NCBI GenBank assembly: GCA_001792895.1
Contig: MARA01000004.1
Coordinates: 1,674,001 to 1,738,000, forward strand
Reading direction: 5' to 3'
Length of the DNA stretch: 64,000 nt
Origin: Lentinus brumalis
Lineage: Eukaryota; Basidiomycota; Agaricomycetes; Polyporales; Polyporaceae
Part shown: piece by piece, positions 61,564 to 64,000 of the stretch
How the letters are laid out: each line of letters starts with the position of its first letter
Position numbering within the stretch: position 1 is the stretch's first letter
Made by a program: the position numbers and the translations under genes
Notes under the pieces: model-generated
What the model was told of the DNA's origin: nothing
Database searches by the model: none
The model's input: only the letters and a program-made list of their open reading frames with translations

Positions 61564-63522
61564 ATGGCCGCCCAGCAGCCTCCGCACCTGTCTACGACGT
61601 TGTAGGCCTCGGCTTCGGCCCCGCAAACGTCGCCATAGCTGGCGCCATTGTCGACAAGTGGGCGAGCACTCGCTCCGGGGATGCCACGGTGAGCCTACTA
61701 TTATCATTCCTCCCCGCGCGATTGCTCACAGACATTGCGCGTTATCGGTCTATATTCTGTCTATCAGTCCCATGTTCCTCTGCAGCAGGTGCTCTTCATC
61801 GAGAAGCAGCCGGAGTTTAGATGGCATCCCGGCATGCTCCTCCCCAATTCGCGCATGCAGATCAGGTTTGAACTCGTGGACTTTGCTGCATTGTAACCAG
61901 GTGACTGATCTTCGCATCCAGCTTCCTGAAGGACCTCGCGACACTGCGCTCCCCTCAGTCATTCATAACCTTCCTCGCCTACCTCCACTCCCAGGACAGG
62001 CTGATAACCTTCATCAACCGCGGAAGCTTCACTCCGACGCGGCGAGAATATGCCGACTACCTGTCTTGGGCCGCGGAGGCCGTCCAAAAACGCGGCATCC
62101 AGGTGCGGTACGGAGAGGAGGTCGTTGGCGTCACCCGTCTCGAGGATGGTACAATCGAGGTCCGCAGCCGTGATACCGCGACCGGAGAGGAGTCTCGCAG
62201 GGTCACAAGTACGTCTCCATCGATCGTGGTTTAAGAGGCTTTTTGTCTGAGCGTCCTTGCTTAGAAAACCTAATCATCTCCCCGGGCGGTTCGCCTAAGC
62301 TTCCGCCGGCTCTATCAGTTCACTGGCCCCACCCTCGTATCTTCCACAGCTCCTCCTACATCTCTTCTGCCGACGCCTTCTTCGCTTCGATATCGCAAAC
62401 CTCGGAGCCGCTACGGATCGCTGTCGTCGGTGCCGGGCAGTCGGCTACCGAGGTTCTGCTCGACTTGCAGAGTCGGTTGAATGCCCTCCCCTTGCCATCG
62501 GGCAAGAAGCATGTGTTGGACATGATCTTCCGGAAGGGATCGCTGAAGCCTAGTGACGATTCCCCCTTCTCTAATGAGATATTCGATCCAGCAAGTGAGT
62601 CGGCACATGTTCCATCTTACCTCAAGTCGGGCGCTAACCCGTGTACATAGCCACCGACTTCATGTTCCGGCTGCCGACGCAACGTGATCGTCAACATGTC
62701 CTTCGAGAGTACAACCCCACAAATTACAGCGTCGTCAACATCAACACCATCGAAAATGTATGTTTCTCTTTCAGCTCCAATTACCTTCTTTGCTCACCAC
62801 GAGTACGTCGATTGCAGTTGTACGAAGTTATGTACCATCAAAAGCTGCTGGACGGCATCAAGGCCAGAACGGGTCGCGAGGACGAATCCAACCGCACACG
62901 CATCACTCTCCTTCCGAACACATCCATCTACGCTGCAGACATCGTCTCTCCCAGCTCCGAGGCGTCCTCAACGAGCGAATCCGTCCGCCTCACGCTCCAC
63001 AATGTCCTTACCCGCGCCGTCTCGCTGAAGACCTACGACGCAGTGTTCTGCGGTACCGGCTACGACCGAGATTCGTGGACCCGGCTCCTCGCGTCGTCCA
63101 ACCTCGCGGAGCACTTCGGCATCAAGTCGTCCTCCATAGAGCTGGTCGCAGAATCGGAGGGCCCTACGACTACGCACCTCTTCGCGGACCTCGACGACAT
63201 CGAGTCGCGCATCTCCTCATCCTCCACGGACGGCTTCTCCACCCCGCCGACGCCAGATACCCCCCACTCGCATCACTCACCGCTTTCAAGAGGGTCGCAC
63301 CCCTCGAAGGTTCGCATCTCGCGGACATATCGCCTGCTTTCGGAGAGGGAGAGCAAGGGCGAGGCCGCGGGCCCGCATGAAGCCCGTGTCTATCTGCAGG
63401 GTTGCACGCAGTCGACGCACGGTCTGAGCGAGTCTCTGCTCAGCATCTTGGGCGTGCGTGCTGGTCTTGTCGTGGACGAGCTATGCAATACTTCAGGTGC
63501 CGGGAATCAGTCGAATCTCTAA
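61564..63522 (+). CDS. sidA: L-ornithine N5-monooxygenase (SidA type), frameshift near start
   Basis: This flavoenzyme hydroxylates ornithine, the first committed step of hydroxamate siderophores. Six exons are visible: FAD motif [60 protein letters not shown] motif [30 protein letters not shown], and the [13 protein letters not shown]-like motif near the C-terminus. Introns sit at about 61688, 61866, 62209, 62596 and 62759, all in phase. From ATG 61564 the frame closes after 13 codons; one extra C in run 61571-61573 joins it to [11 protein letters not shown] 60-residue Ser/Pro-rich insertion lies near the C-terminus. Its gene is divergent from the NRPS gene, its presumed partner. Confidence 0.93.
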
Positions 63523-64000
63523 GATCTCTCATTGTACACTGTAGCGTACGAGACTACATAGGCTTGACGGAAGAGATGTGATCATCTTTCCTATTAATAT
63601 TATTTTAGTCGTGACATCTAGCGATCTGCGCGCTTTTGAGTGCATGAGACGACTCGGTTCAGGGATCGGATGCTCGGTGACCGGGGAAAGTTCTTACAAG
63701 TATAGTGATAACTCGCATCGCGCAGTGAACCACATGAAAATACAAGCCATATGTAAGAGAGACAATGCCTCCCGGGACATACTACGATGGTCCAAAGGGC
63801 CGTGTTGGGGCCGTGTGCGGTAGCCTGCAGACGAGTTGCCGGAGACTGAGAGATGCCCACCCAATAGGATTTTGCGTGCACGTGGTGTCCTGTCATGCCG
63901 GGCAGTGGTACTAGTGAGTCTTCGTGTCTTCGCTGGGAGAGCTCAGACAATCCGATGCGTCCAGAACTGCGTCGCTGGTCGGAGCTGAGTCCCGGGTCTC
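63523..64000. other. 3' flank of the siderophore locus
   Basis: The last 478 bp hold the monooxygenase 3' UTR and then no recognisable gene. Short frames on both strands lack protein character. Confidence 0.45.

Overview
This window looks like nuclear DNA from a basidiomycete fungus, most likely an Agaricomycete. It is GC-rich. Nearly every gene is cut by many short introns of about 50-60 bp with GTRNGT donors. Several products are typical of this group: an I66-type protease inhibitor, an RlpA-like secreted protein and a basidioferrin-type siderophore synthetase. I could place 28 genes, rebuilding exons by eye from reading frame and splice-site phase. Exon ends are exact where stated; otherwise they are approximate.

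Layout. 1-12.1 kb: the 3' end of a Nup133-like nucleoporin gene; a COA8-like mitochondrial factor; an AIM34-like SAP protein; a proline-iminopeptidase-like hydrolase; a large unrecognised gene; a small coiled-coil protein; a Gfo/Idh/MocA oxidoreductase; an aprataxin. 12.1-15.7 kb: no convincing gene. 15.7-28.4 kb: a small tail-anchored protein, Csm3/TIPIN, N-terminal methyltransferase Tae1, mitochondrial adenylate kinase, a Coq11-like protein, an RlpA-like secreted protein and SCAMP. 28.9-46.1 kb: poly(A)-binding protein, SRP54, Spt8, a multi-spanning membrane protein, an I66 inhibitor, a membrane dipeptidase, a four-helix membrane protein and a JMJD4-like JmjC protein. 46.3-52.5 kb: Spt6 and a CMP/dCMP-type deaminase.

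52.5-63.5 kb holds the accessory system: a compact siderophore locus. A single-adenylation-domain NRPS (A-T-C-T-C-T-C, about 8.1 kb, minus strand) is transcribed away from an L-ornithine N5-monooxygenase gene (plus strand). The shared 0.9 kb promoter has two copies of a 12-bp motif, ATCTAATCAGAT, and one lies within a perfect ATCWGATAA iron-regulator GATA site. The monooxygenase would make N5-hydroxyornithine. After acylation by an enzyme not seen here, the NRPS would join it iteratively into a hydroxamate siderophore.

A second theme is sequence quality. At least eleven positions in six otherwise well-conserved genes need exactly one extra base to restore the reading frame, usually a C in a short C run (G on the other strand). 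Affected genes include poly(A)-binding protein, Spt6, Tae1, aprataxin and the siderophore monooxygenase. This is more likely consensus error than real gene loss, and it matters for anyone translating the window.
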